Source: VBDM01 sp049663805 (GTDB lineage Bacteria > Pseudomonadota > Gammaproteobacteria > Burkholderiales > SG8-39). Taken from it: a stretch of 47,810 bases of DNA. The position numbers and the translations under genes were made by a program. Of the stretch, positions 31,510 through 41,614 are shown in pieces (the first letter of the stretch is position 1; each line of letters starts with the position of its first letter). The notes beneath the pieces were generated by a model, which made no database searches, had not been told where the DNA came from, and worked only from the letters and a program-made list of their open reading frames with translations. The stretch spans positions 1 through 47,810 of the forward strand of contig JBATEB010000180.1 of the NCBI GenBank assembly GCA_049663805.1, read 5' to 3'.

Positions 31510-33489
31510 CTAGGGCAGCAACGCCATCCCGAACAGGGTCAGCAAAACGAACACTCCGATGATCATCGAGAACGCGTAGTGGTAGATGAATCCGGACTGG
31601 ACCAGGCGCACCACCCCGGCGAACCATCCGACGAGCCGCGCCGATCCGTTCACCATGAGCCCGTCGATCACCGTTACGTCGCCGAAGCGCCACAGGCCCG
31701 TGCCGAACTTTCTCGCACCCCCGGCGAAAAACCAGTCGTTGAAGCGGTCGAAGCCGTATTTCTCCTCGAGAATGGTCACCAGCACGCCGGCCCTGCGCCG
31801 CACCACTGCGGCCAATTCAGGCCGCGCGATGTACAGGTACCAGGCGGTCGCGGCGCCGGCGAGCGCAAGCCAGAACGGCAGCGTCGCCAACGCGTGCAGC
31901 ATCATCGGAACGACGCCGTGGAATTCCTCCGCCATCTCGGCGAGAGCCGGGTGCACGCTGGAGATGTAAATCGATTTCCCGAAGAAATCGCCATAGACGA
32001 AGTAACCGATCAACCAGCCCGCGCAGACAGAAGGGATAGCGAGCAGGACGAGCGGAATCGTGACGACCGGCGGCGACTCGTGCGGGACGTGATGATTGTC
32101 GTGCCCGTGTCCCTCTCCATGCGCTTCGAACCGCTCCTTGCCGTGGAAAGCGAAGAACACCAGCCGGAACGAGTAGAAGCCGCCGACAAACACGCCGGCG
32201 AGCACCATCAGCCAGGCGAAGCCGGCGCCGAAAGTATGCGAAGCGTGTGCCGCCTCGATGATCGAGTCCTTGGAGAAGAATCCCGCGAACGGCGGGAAGC
32301 CGGCATTGGCAAGCGCGCCGATCAGGACCGTGAGGTAGGTAAGCGGCAGGTACTTGCGCAGTCCGCCCATCTTGCGCATGTCCTGCTCATGATGCAGCGC
32401 GATGATCACCGAGCCCGCGCCGAGAAACAGCAGCGCCTTGAAGAACGCGTGGGTCATGAGATGGAAGATCGCCACCGAATACGCCGAGGCGCCGAGCGCA
32501 ACGGTCATGTAACCGAGCTGCGACAGGGTCGAATAGGCCACCACGCGCTTGATGTCGTACTGGACCATGGCGATCAGCGCCATGAAGAACGCCGTGATGC
32601 CGCCGACGATCAGCACCATCGAGCGGGCCGTGTCGGAGAACTCGAACAGCGGCGACATCCGCGCCACCATGAAGATCCCCGCCGTCACCATGGTGGCGGC
32701 GTGGATCAGGGCCGAGATCGGCGTCGGGCCTTCCATCGAGTCCGGGAGCCACACGTGGAGGGGAAATTGCGCGGACTTGCCCATCGCTCCGACGAAGAGC
32801 CCGATGCAGATCGCCGTGAGGAGCAGCCACGGCGCGCCCGGGATCAGCTCGATGGTGGTTCCCGCAAGACTCGGTGCCTGGGAAAAGACCTTCGCGTAGT
32901 CGAGCGTCCCGAAGTAGGCGAGCACCAGCGCCACTCCGAGGAGGAAGCCGAAGTCGCCGACCCGGTTCACGAGGAAGGCCTTCAGATTGGCGTAGATCGC
33001 GGTGGGCCGCGTGTACCAGAAGCCGATCAGGAGATACGACATCAAGCCCACCGCCTCCCAGCCGAAGAAGAGTTGAAGGAAATTGTTCGCCATCACGAGC
33101 ATCAACATCGAGAAGGTGAACAGCGCGATGTAGGCGAAGAAGCGCTGGTAGCCGGGGTCGTCGGCCATGTATCCGATCGTGTAGATGTGCACCATCAGGG
33201 ACACGAAAGTCACCACGACCATCATCAGGGCGGAGAGCCGGTCGATCAGGAAGCCGATCTCGAAGCGCGTTCCGCCCGAAACGAGCCAGGTGTAGACCGG
33301 CCCGTTGAACTCCGCGCCATCGAGAACATCGGAAAGAATCGTGCAGGAAACGCCGAAGGACACCGCCACGCCGATGATCGTGACCCAGTGCGCTCCGGCG
33401 CGCCCGATCTGCCGGCCGAACAGTCCCGCGATAATGGCGCCGGCGAGCGGGGCGAGCGGCACGACCAGGTAAAGGTACAGGTCCGTCAT
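31510..33489 (-). CDS. nuoL: NADH-quinone oxidoreductase subunit L
   Basis: NuoL is the distal pump subunit and carries the long lateral helix. The 659-residue protein shows FFGWEAVGLMSYLLIGFWYT with the conserved Glu, VGAMGKSAQFPLHVWLPDSM with the channel Lys, VQYDIKRVVAYSTLSQLGYM, and NAGFPPFAGFFSKDSIIEAA with the distal Lys. A His-rich loop (about residues 455-470, HGEGHGHDNHHVPH) precedes the last core helices and lateral helix; this loop is unusual in its eight His within a short span. The start at 33489 lies 1 bp after the nuoK stop. Confidence 0.97.
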   Translation of the reverse strand: MTDLYLYLVVPLAPLAGAIIAGLFGRQIGRAGAHWVTIIGVAVSFGVSCTILSDVLDGAEFNGPVYTWLVSGGTRFEIGFLIDRLSALMMVVVTFVSLMVHIYTIGYMADDPGYQRFFAYIALFTFSMLMLVMANNFLQLFFGWEAVGLMSYLLIGFWYTRPTAIYANLKAFLVNRVGDFGFLLGVALVLAYFGTLDYAKVFSQAPSLAGTTIELIPGAPWLLLTAICIGLFVGAMGKSAQFPLHVWLPDSMEGPTPISALIHAATMVTAGIFMVARMSPLFEFSDTARSMVLIVGGITAFFMALIAMVQYDIKRVVAYSTLSQLGYMTVALGASAYSVAIFHLMTHAFFKALLFLGAGSVIIALHHEQDMRKMGGLRKYLPLTYLTVLIGALANAGFPPFAGFFSKDSIIEAAHASHTFGAGFAWLMVLAGVFVGGFYSFRLVFFAFHGKERFEAHGEGHGHDNHHVPHESPPVVTIPLVLLAIPSVCAGWLIGYFVYGDFFGKSIYISSVHPALAEMAEEFHGVVPMMLHALATLPFWLALAGAATAWYLYIARPELAAVVRRRAGVLVTILEEKYGFDRFNDWFFAGGARKFGTGLWRFGDVTVIDGLMVNGSARLVGWFAGVVRLVQSGFIYHYAFSMIIGVFVLLTLFGMALLP

Positions 33490-33490
33490 G

Positions 33491-33796
33491 TCAGCCCTTG
33501 AGGTTGTCGAGGTCCTCGACGTTGATCGTCTGCAGGTTGCGGAACAGAACCATGAGAATCGCCAGCCCTATGGCCGATTCCGCCGCCGCCACGGTGAGGA
33601 TGAAGAACACGAATACCTGCCCGGCGAGGTCGCCGAGGTAGTGCGAAAAGGCGATGAAGTTCATGTTGACGGCGAGCAACATCAGCTCGATCGCCATCAG
33701 CAGGATGATGACGTTCTTGCGGTTCAGGAAGATACCGACGATGCTGATCGCGAACAGCACCGCGCTCAGGATCAAAAAGTGAGACAGTGACAGCAA
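33491..33796 (-). CDS. nuoK: NADH-quinone oxidoreductase subunit K
   Basis: NuoK is a three-helix subunit (101 residues) near the quinone site that takes part in proton transfer. The two conserved membrane Glu are present: Glu37 in MAIELMLLAVN and Glu73 in AAAESAIGLAI. The N-terminus MLSLSHFLILSAVLFAI is typical. It is 60 bp after nuoJ and 1 bp before nuoL. Confidence 0.97.
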   Translation of the reverse strand: MLSLSHFLILSAVLFAISIVGIFLNRKNVIILLMAIELMLLAVNMNFIAFSHYLGDLAGQVFVFFILTVAAAESAIGLAILMVLFRNLQTINVEDLDNLKG

Positions 33797-33856
33797 GCTC
33801 TTCTCCCCAAAAATGGCTCGGATGCGGCGAGTCGATTCCCTCGCCCGGCTCCCGAC

Positions 33857-34459
33857 CTAATCCCTGCTTTCCGGCGGCATGGAAACCAGGCGCACGCGCT
33901 CGCTGCGCTTCGCGAGCACCTGGCGCGCCGGATCCTGGTACTTCGTATCCTTGCGTTTCCTGAGCGTGAGCGCGATCGCCGCGATGATAGCGACCAGCAG
34001 CACCACTGCCGCCAACTCGAACGGATAGACGTAATCGGTGTACAACAGCCGTCCGAGTTCCCTGGTGTTGCTGTGGCCCTGACCGGGGTCGCTCGGCCCG
34101 GGGAACGCCTGCAGGCCGAAAAGACGGCCGCCGAGCACGAGGATCATTTCAACGACCATGACCAGACCCACGGCGACTCCGAGCGGGAGGTAGCTCCAGA
34201 ATCCCGCGCGCAAGCGCTCCAGATTGATGTCGAGCATCATCACCACGAAAAGAAACAGCACCATCACGGCCCCGACATAGACGAGCACCAGCGCAATCGC
34301 GAGGAATTCCGCGCGCAGGAGTATCCACAAGGCCGCGGCCGTGAAAAAGCAGAGCACCAGGAACAGCGCGGAGTGCACCGGATTGCGCACGATGATCACG
34401 CCAAGGGCCGCGATCACCAGGATCGCCGAAAATACCAGGAAGACTGCGAATTCGAACAT
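33857..34459 (-). CDS. nuoJ: NADH-quinone oxidoreductase subunit J
   Basis: NuoJ is a five-helix membrane subunit next to NuoK. The 200-residue protein has VIIVRNPVHSALFLVLCFF, FLAIALVLVYVGAVMVLFLFV (helix 3, the pi-bulge region) and a final helix PFELAAVVLLVAIIAAIAL. A basic cytoplasmic tail (RKRKDTKYQDPARQVLAKR) follows. The start at 34459 lies 9 bp after the nuoI stop. Confidence 0.96.
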   Translation of the reverse strand: MFEFAVFLVFSAILVIAALGVIIVRNPVHSALFLVLCFFTAAALWILLRAEFLAIALVLVYVGAVMVLFLFVVMMLDINLERLRAGFWSYLPLGVAVGLVMVVEMILVLGGRLFGLQAFPGPSDPGQGHSNTRELGRLLYTDYVYPFELAAVVLLVAIIAAIALTLRKRKDTKYQDPARQVLAKRSERVRLVSMPPESRD

Positions 34460-34468
34460 TGCCCTGGT

Positions 34469-34960
34469 CTACCTGTAAGCCGCGTCCGTGGTCCGGGCAC
34501 GGGCGATTTGCTCCTCGTAGCGGTCACCCACCGCCAGCAGCATCTCCTTGGTGTAGTAGAGATCGCCGCGTTTCTCGCCGTGATACTCGAGGAGGTGCGT
34601 CTCGACGATGGAATCCACAGGGCAGGATTCCTCGCACAGGCCGCAGAAAATGCACTTGGTAAGGTCGATATCGTAGCGCGTGGTGCGGCGCGTGCCGTCG
34701 GCGCGCTGCTCGGACTCGATCGTGATCGCAAGCGCGGGGCAGACCGCCTCGCACAGCTTGCAGGCGATGCAGCGCTCCTCGCCGTTTGGGTAGCGGCGCA
34801 GGGCGTGCAGCCCGCGGAAACGCGGGCTCATGGGCGTTTTTTCCTCGGGGAACTGGATCGTGATCTTCCGCCTGAACAGATGCCGCCCGGTGAGCAGCAT
34901 CCCTTTCGCCAGCTCGACCAGCAGGAAGGCCCTGAAGAAATCGGAGATTCTCTCGATCAT
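34469..34960 (-). CDS. nuoI: NADH-quinone oxidoreductase subunit I (two [4Fe-4S])
   Basis: NuoI carries clusters N6a and N6b that pass electrons to NuoB. The 163-residue protein has an amphipathic N-terminal helix and two ferredoxin motifs: Cys64-x2-Cys67-x2-Cys70-x3-Cys74 (CIACKLCEAVCP) and Cys103-x2-Cys106-x2-Cys109-x3-Cys113 (CIFCGLCEESCP). Both are complete. The ATG at 34960 overlaps the nuoH stop by ATGA. Confidence 0.97.
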   Translation of the reverse strand: MIERISDFFRAFLLVELAKGMLLTGRHLFRRKITIQFPEEKTPMSPRFRGLHALRRYPNGEERCIACKLCEAVCPALAITIESEQRADGTRRTTRYDIDLTKCIFCGLCEESCPVDSIVETHLLEYHGEKRGDLYYTKEMLLAVGDRYEEQIARARTTDAAYR

Positions 34961-36051
34961 GGCGCCACCCAAATGTTCCACGGCGTCCGCATCCACACGG
35001 CGATCACCACCAGCCAGACGATGGTGAGCGGAATGAACACCTTCCAGCCGAGGCGCATGATCTGGTCGTAGCGATAGCGGGGAAAGGTCGCCCGAAACCA
35101 CAGGAACAGCGACACCACGAAGAAGATCTTGGCGAACAGCCAGGCGAACGGAGGAATGGCGGTGAACACCGGGGAATCGACCGGGGCGGCCCAGCCGCCG
35201 AGGAACATGACGGTCGCAAGCGCCGACACCAGGATCATGTTGGCATACTCACCCAGGAAGAAGAGCGCGAAAGTCATGCCCGAGTACTCGACGTGAAAGC
35301 CGGCGACGATCTCCGACTCGCCCTCGGCGACGTCGAAGGGGGCGCGGTTGGTCTCGGCCACGCCCGAGATGAAGTAGACGAGAAACATCGGCAGCAGCGG
35401 CAACCAGTTCCACGAGAGGAAATTGAGCCCTTTGTGGGCGAAGAAGCCGCGGCTCTGGCCCGCGACGATGTCCGTGAGGTTGAGGCTTTGCGAAACCATC
35501 AGCACGCACACCAGCGCGAAGCCCATCGCAATCTCGTAGGAAACGATCTGGGCGGCCGAGCGCATCGCGCCGAGAAACGCATATTTCGAGTTCGACGCCC
35601 AGCCGGCGATGATCACGCCGTATACGCCCATCGAGGTGATCGCCATCACGTAAAGCAGCCCCGCGTTGATGTCGGCGAGGACCACTTCCGGGCTGAACGG
35701 AACGACCGCCCAGGCGGCGAGCGCGGGCATCAGGGTCAGCATCGGCGCAAGTATGAACAGGAACTTGTTAGCGCCCGCCGGGACGATGAGCTCCTTGAAC
35801 ATGAGCTTCACGGCGTCGGCGATCGGCTGCAGCAACCCGATCGGGCCTACCCGGTTGGGTCCGATTCGGATCTGCATCCAGCCGATCAGCTTGCGTTCCC
35901 ACAAAGTGAGATACGCCACGGCGCCGAACAGCGGCAGCACGATGCACAGAATCAGCACCGTGTCCTTGATCAGCGTCCAGGCCAGGGGGCCCCACTGCGG
36001 CCCGAGCCAGGCCGTCCACAGATTGGCCCAGACGTCGAAGAGTTCCGTCAT
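34957..36051 (-). CDS. nuoH: NADH-quinone oxidoreductase subunit H
   Basis: NuoH forms most of the quinone chamber in the membrane. The 364-residue protein has about eight helices with the signature LTLWERKLIGWMQIRIGPNRVGP, LQPIADAVKLMFKE, and NRAPFDVAEGESEIVAGFH containing the Glu-rich loop of the quinone/proton link (each shown in part). The ATG at 36051 gives the usual N-terminus and overlaps the nuoG stop (ATGA); its own stop overlaps the nuoI start. Confidence 0.97.
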   Translation of the reverse strand: MTELFDVWANLWTAWLGPQWGPLAWTLIKDTVLILCIVLPLFGAVAYLTLWERKLIGWMQIRIGPNRVGPIGLLQPIADAVKLMFKELIVPAGANKFLFILAPMLTLMPALAAWAVVPFSPEVVLADINAGLLYVMAITSMGVYGVIIAGWASNSKYAFLGAMRSAAQIVSYEIAMGFALVCVLMVSQSLNLTDIVAGQSRGFFAHKGLNFLSWNWLPLLPMFLVYFISGVAETNRAPFDVAEGESEIVAGFHVEYSGMTFALFFLGEYANMILVSALATVMFLGGWAAPVDSPVFTAIPPFAWLFAKIFFVVSLFLWFRATFPRYRYDQIMRLGWKVFIPLTIVWLVVIAVWMRTPWNIWVAP

Positions 36052-38378
36052 GCGCGCTCGATGCTGACCGTGCCGAACATGGGGCCCAGACCGGAGGTAT
36101 GCCGGTGCGCCGCCGCGAGCCTCATGCATCCCCCGGGCAGGCGCTCGTCGACGCCCACCTCCAGGACCGCTTCGCCGTCGCCCTGGCGCACTCGCACGCG
36201 CTCCCCCGCCTTCACGCCGAGGGACCGGGCCAGCGCGGGTCCGATCCAGGCCCGCGGCGGCAGCGCGTCTCGCGTTCTTTGCAGCGACACGGCGCGGCGC
36301 ACGATGGGGTCGCCGAAATAGATCGGAACGTCGGCGATCCTCTGTACCCCTTCGCCGGCCGCGGACTCGAGATCGAGCGCGAGACCCGATAGCCGATTGT
36401 CGAGCCTTCCGGCGACGGCGTCCGGCGTGCAGATCTCGTCCCGAATCGCCTCGGTCGATTCGTAATCGAAGCCGCGAAGACTCATCAGGTTGGCGAGCAC
36501 GCGCAGCACCTTCCAGGCGGGCCTGGCCTCCCCCAACGGCCTGACCGCGCCGTTGAAGCTCTGCATGCGGCCCTCGCAGCTGACGAACGTCCCCGAGGTC
36601 TCGGTGAAGGGCGCGATCGGCAGGAGCACGTCGGCGTAATCGGCGGCAAAACTCCGGAAGGAAGCCATGGCCACCACCATGTCCGCGGCGGCCATCGCCT
36701 TTATCGCGGTGCGCGCGTCATGGCAGTCGAAATCGGGCTCGACGTTGAGCAGAAGGTAGGCCTTGCGCGGCCGCTCGAGCATGCTGCGCGCGTTCAATCC
36801 GGATTCCAGCGGAAGGCAGCCGGCGAGGTAGCCGCCCACGCTGTTGGCCGCCTCGCCCAGGAACCCGAATCGGGCTCCCAGGACGGCCGCGAGCTCCTGC
36901 GCGAGCAGCTGGAGCTGCGCGGCCTGGGGATGCTGCGCGGCGAAATTGCCGAGCAGGATCGCGACGTTCCCGCCCGAAGCGAGGCTGGCGGCGATCCCAC
37001 TCGCCGCGGCGCTCGCGCCGATTCCGGACAATCCCGCGGGTAGCGGTTTTTGCCGGGCCGCCGCCGCCGCCTTCACCACCTGGGCCAGCGCTCCCGCGAG
37101 CTCGCGTGGCGAGACGATCGCCTTGTTCGCGACCGGCATCATCAGATCGTCGTCGGCGCAGTGCAGCACATTGATGCCGGCGCCGCCTTGGGCGAGCTGC
37201 CGCAGGCGCGAAGCGACGAGGGGATGATCCTTGCGCAGGAACGAGCCGACGACGAGCACGCGGTCGAGCTGTGCCAGCTGCGCCACTTTCATCCCCAGCC
37301 AGGGAATCCCCGCCCGCTTCCCGTCCGCGGTGAAATCCGACTGGCGCAGCCGGAAATCGACGTTGTCGCTGCCCATGGCGCGCATGAGTTTCCCCAGACC
37401 GGCCATTTCCTCGAGCGTGGAGTGGGGACTGGCGAGTGCGCCGATTTCCCCCGGATCGTACTTGAAGCGGGTCTCGGAAAGATTCCGGGCGACGTGCTCG
37501 AGGGCCCCCTGCCAGTCGACCTCGCGCCAGCGCCCCTCCTCCTTCAGCATCGGACGCAGCAGCCGCTCCTCGGAATTCAGGCCCTCGTACGAAAACCGGT
37601 CGCGGTCGGAGAGCCAGCACTCGTTGAGTTCCGCGTTCTCCAGCGGCAGCACCCGCATCACGCGATTCTGCTTCACCTGGACGATCAGGTTCGAACCCAG
37701 ACTGTCGTGCGGGCTCACCGACTTGCGCCGCGACAGTTCCCAGTTCCGGGCCGTATACCGGAACGGCTTGGAGGTGAGCGCCCCGACCGGACACAGGTCG
37801 ATCGCGTTGCCGGACAGCTCGGAGTCCACGGTTTTTCCAACGAAGGCGATGATCTCGGCGTGCTCACCGCGCCCGATCATGCCGAGCTCCATGAAGCCTC
37901 CGATCTCCTGTCCGAAACGGACGCAGCGCGTGCAGTGGATGCAGCGCGTCATGTCGGTCGCGATGAGCGGCCCGAGGTTCTTGTTCAGCACCACGCGCTT
38001 CTCCTCCGAGTAGCGCGATGCGCTCTTGCCGTAGCCCACGGCGAGGTCCTGCAACTGGCATTCTCCGCCCTGGTCGCAGATCGGGCAGTCGAGCGGGTGG
38101 TTGATGAGCAGGAATTCCATCACGCCGTTCTGCGCCTGCTTCGCATAGTCGGAGTTCGTGGAGACCTTCATGCCCTCGGTCACCGGCGTCGCGCAAGCCG
38201 GCATCGGCTTGGGCGCCTTGTCGATCTGGACCAGGCACATGCGGCAGTTGGCGGCGATCGAGAGTTTCTTGTGGTAGCAGAAATGGGGAATGTAGATGCC
38301 GAGGCCGTTCGCCGCGTCCATCACGGTGGCGCCGTCCCGAACCTCGGTTTCCCTGCCGTCGATCGTGACCTTGGGCAT
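36048..38378 (-). CDS. nuoG: NADH-quinone oxidoreductase subunit G
   Basis: NuoG holds several iron-sulfur clusters of the peripheral arm. The 776-residue protein begins MPKVTIDGRETEVRDGATVM. It has the N1b ligands (HFCYHKKLSIAANCRMCLVQ and PACATPV), the N5 ligands (HPLDCPICDQGGECQLQDLA region) and the N4 ligands (CIHCTRCVRFGQEI and AIDLCPVGAL). A molybdopterin-oxidoreductase-like domain (about 220-700) follows that has lost cofactor function in this family. The ATG at 38378 was chosen over a longer frame that is not conserved. It lies 11 bp after nuoF and overlaps nuoH by ATGA. Confidence 0.97.
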   Translation of the reverse strand: MPKVTIDGRETEVRDGATVMDAANGLGIYIPHFCYHKKLSIAANCRMCLVQIDKAPKPMPACATPVTEGMKVSTNSDYAKQAQNGVMEFLLINHPLDCPICDQGGECQLQDLAVGYGKSASRYSEEKRVVLNKNLGPLIATDMTRCIHCTRCVRFGQEIGGFMELGMIGRGEHAEIIAFVGKTVDSELSGNAIDLCPVGALTSKPFRYTARNWELSRRKSVSPHDSLGSNLIVQVKQNRVMRVLPLENAELNECWLSDRDRFSYEGLNSEERLLRPMLKEEGRWREVDWQGALEHVARNLSETRFKYDPGEIGALASPHSTLEEMAGLGKLMRAMGSDNVDFRLRQSDFTADGKRAGIPWLGMKVAQLAQLDRVLVVGSFLRKDHPLVASRLRQLAQGGAGINVLHCADDDLMMPVANKAIVSPRELAGALAQVVKAAAAARQKPLPAGLSGIGASAAASGIAASLASGGNVAILLGNFAAQHPQAAQLQLLAQELAAVLGARFGFLGEAANSVGGYLAGCLPLESGLNARSMLERPRKAYLLLNVEPDFDCHDARTAIKAMAAADMVVAMASFRSFAADYADVLLPIAPFTETSGTFVSCEGRMQSFNGAVRPLGEARPAWKVLRVLANLMSLRGFDYESTEAIRDEICTPDAVAGRLDNRLSGLALDLESAAGEGVQRIADVPIYFGDPIVRRAVSLQRTRDALPPRAWIGPALARSLGVKAGERVRVRQGDGEAVLEVGVDERLPGGCMRLAAAHRHTSGLGPMFGTVSIERA

Positions 38379-38389
38379 GATCGTGCGCG

Positions 38390-39715
<1,326 letters not shown>

Positions 39716-39732
39716 TGGGGGTTCCTACGCTG

Positions 39733-39752
39733 CGAGGGGATGCATCCCCTCG
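39733..39752. repeat. Perfect 20-bp palindrome between nuoE and nuoF
   Basis: The palindrome has arms CGAGGGGATG and CATCCCCTCG and sits in the 74-bp gap between the nuoE stop (39790) and the nuoF start (39715). As RNA it would fold into a short strong hairpin. There is no T-run on the minus strand, so termination is not expected; RNA stabilisation or processing is possible. Confidence 0.75.
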
Positions 39753-39789
39753 TGCTCCCCTGCGTTGGTGTCACCAGAATGACGATCCG

Positions 39790-40263
39790 TCACGTTTGCT
39801 CCGCAATCCATTCGTCGATCTTGTCCGGGGTCATGAAGGACAGCATTTTCTTGTTGTTGACGAGCATCACCGGGGCGTCGCCGCAGGCTCCGAAGCATTC
39901 TCCCTGCCTGAGCGTGAAGCGGCCGTCCGCGGTCGTCTCGTTCCAGCCGATGCCGAGCTTCTTCTTGAGGTGCTCGGCCGCGTCCTGCGCGCCGGAAAGG
40001 GCGCACGGCAGGTTGGTGCAGATGCAGAGCTTGTGCTTGCCCGGCGCCTGCAGGTCGTACATGGTGTAGAAGGTCGCCACCTCGTACACCGCGATCGGCG
40101 GCATCTGCAGGTAGTCCGCGACGAAGTTCATGACCTCGGTCGAAAGGGAACCTTTCTCGTCCTGAGCCACCGCGAGCGCCGCCATCACCGCGGACCGCTT
40201 CTGGTCGGGCGGATACTTGGCGATCGCCCGGTCGATTTCCTTCAGTGCGTCGGGACTCAGCAT
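39790..40263 (-). CDS. nuoE: NADH-quinone oxidoreductase subunit E ([2Fe-2S])
   Basis: NuoE holds cluster N1a next to the FMN of NuoF. The 157-residue protein has the thioredoxin-like fold with ligands Cys82, Cys87 (CTNLPCALSG), Cys123 and Cys127 (GECFGACGDAPVM), and the upstream block VYEVATFYTMYDL. The ATG at 40263 gives MLSPDALKEIDRAIAKYPPD, the usual start. Upstream, between nuoD and nuoE, lies a 21-bp inverted repeat pair, so these two genes are further apart than is usual. Confidence 0.96.
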   Translation of the reverse strand: MLSPDALKEIDRAIAKYPPDQKRSAVMAALAVAQDEKGSLSTEVMNFVADYLQMPPIAVYEVATFYTMYDLQAPGKHKLCICTNLPCALSGAQDAAEHLKKKLGIGWNETTADGRFTLRQGECFGACGDAPVMLVNNKKMLSFMTPDKIDEWIAEQT

Positions 40264-40274
40264 CAGCGGTCGAA

Positions 40275-40350
40275 AACCGGGGACAGACCACGTTTCTTTC
40301 TGCCCGCGATCATGGCCCCTCGGTGGGAAAAACGTGGTCTGTCCCCGGTT
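40275..40350. repeat. BIME/REP-type inverted repeat between nuoD and nuoE
   Basis: A 21-bp arm AACCGGGGACAGACCACGTT+T (40275-40295) faces its perfect complement (40330-40350) across a 34-bp spacer. The core GGGGACAGACCACG is a motif I associate with dispersed palindromic repeats in proteobacterial genomes mobilised by REP-associated tyrosine transposases. No transposase gene is in the window. In nuo mRNA it would form a long hairpin between the nuoD and nuoE coding parts. Confidence 0.8.
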
Positions 40351-40357
40351 ATGGTTC

Positions 40358-41611
40358 TCATCGGTCGATCTCCCCGAAGACGATGTCCTGCGTGCCGATG
40401 ATCGCCACCACGTCGGCGAGCATGTGGCCCTTGGCCATCTCGTTGAGGGCGGCGAGATGCGAAAAACCTGCGGCACGGATCTTGAGCCGGTAGGGCTTGT
40501 TCGCCCCGTCGGAAACGATATAGATGCCGAACTCCCCTTTGGGATGCTCGATCGCGGCGTAGGCTTCCCCCGGCGGCACGTGTAGGCCCTCGGTGAAAAG
40601 CTTGAAGTGGTGGATCAGCTCCTCCATGTTGCTCTTCATCTCCACGCGCGAAGGGGGCGCCACCTTGTGGTTGTCGGTGATCACCGGTCCGGGATTCCGG
40701 CGCAGCCAGTCGACGCATTGCCGGATGATGCGATTCGACTGCCGAAACTCCTCGATGCGCACCAGGTACCGGTCGTAGCAGTCGCCGTTGACGCCGACCG
40801 GGATGTCGAAATCGATCCGATCGTACGCGGCATAGGGCTGCTTCTTCCTCAGGTCCCAGACCACGCCCGATCCGCGCAGCATCGGCCCGGTGAATCCGAG
40901 CGCCAGAGCCCGCTCGGGAGACACCACCCCGATCCCGACCGTTCTCTGCTTCCAGATGCGGTTGTCGGTGAGCAGGGTCTCGTACTCATCCACGTAAGTC
41001 GGGAAGCGGCGGGTGAAATCCTCGATGAAATCGAGGAGCGAACCCTGGCGGTTCTCATTGAGCTTCTTCACCGCCCCCGCGCTCTTGTACATCGAGGCCT
41101 GGTACTGAGGCATGGTCTCCGGCAGGTCCCGATACACCCCGCCCGGCCGGTAGTAGGCGGCGTGAAGGCGCGCACCCGACACGGCCTCGTAGCAGTCCAT
41201 CAGGTCTTCCCGCTCGCGGAAGCAGTAGAGAAAGACCGTCATGGCTCCGATGTCCAGCCCGTGCGCTCCAAGCCAAAGGAGGTGATTCAGGATGCGCGTG
41301 ATCTCGTCGAACATCACGCGGATGTACCGGGCCCGGATGGGCACCTCGACACCGAGAAGCCGTTCGACCGCCAGGCAGTAGGCGTGCTCGTTCGAGAGCA
41401 TCGATACGTAATCGAGCCGGTCCATGTAGGGCAGCGCCTGGATGTAGGTCTTGTGCTCGGCGAGCTTCTCGGTCGCGCGGTGCAGGAGGCCGATGTGCGG
41501 GTCGGCGCGCACGACCACTTCACCGTCCAGCTCCAGAACCAGCCGCAGCACCCCGTGCGCAGCGGGATGCTGCGGCCCGAAGTTGAGCGTGTAGTTGCGG
41601 ATTTCCGCCAC
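40358..41611 (-). CDS. nuoD: NADH-quinone oxidoreductase subunit D
   Basis: NuoD is the 49-kDa-type subunit that forms the quinone site with NuoB. The 417-residue protein opens with LNFGPQHPAAHGVLRLVLEL and RADPHIGLLHRATEKLAEHK, the quinone-binding loop His and nearby residues. It ends DVVAIIGTQDIVFGEIDR with the conserved C-terminal Arg. It is a stand-alone gene, not fused to nuoC as in enterobacteria, and starts 3 bp after the nuoC stop. Confidence 0.97.
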   Translation of the reverse strand: MAEIRNYTLNFGPQHPAAHGVLRLVLELDGEVVVRADPHIGLLHRATEKLAEHKTYIQALPYMDRLDYVSMLSNEHAYCLAVERLLGVEVPIRARYIRVMFDEITRILNHLLWLGAHGLDIGAMTVFLYCFREREDLMDCYEAVSGARLHAAYYRPGGVYRDLPETMPQYQASMYKSAGAVKKLNENRQGSLLDFIEDFTRRFPTYVDEYETLLTDNRIWKQRTVGIGVVSPERALALGFTGPMLRGSGVVWDLRKKQPYAAYDRIDFDIPVGVNGDCYDRYLVRIEEFRQSNRIIRQCVDWLRRNPGPVITDNHKVAPPSRVEMKSNMEELIHHFKLFTEGLHVPPGEAYAAIEHPKGEFGIYIVSDGANKPYRLKIRAAGFSHLAALNEMAKGHMLADVVAIIGTQDIVFGEIDR

Positions 41612-41614
41612 GGC

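Noticed and set aside
31267..33501. 744-codon open frame antisense to nuoL
   Set aside because: Same reason: high GC and third-position bias leave the opposite strand open; the product is charged and repetitive with no fold-like pattern.
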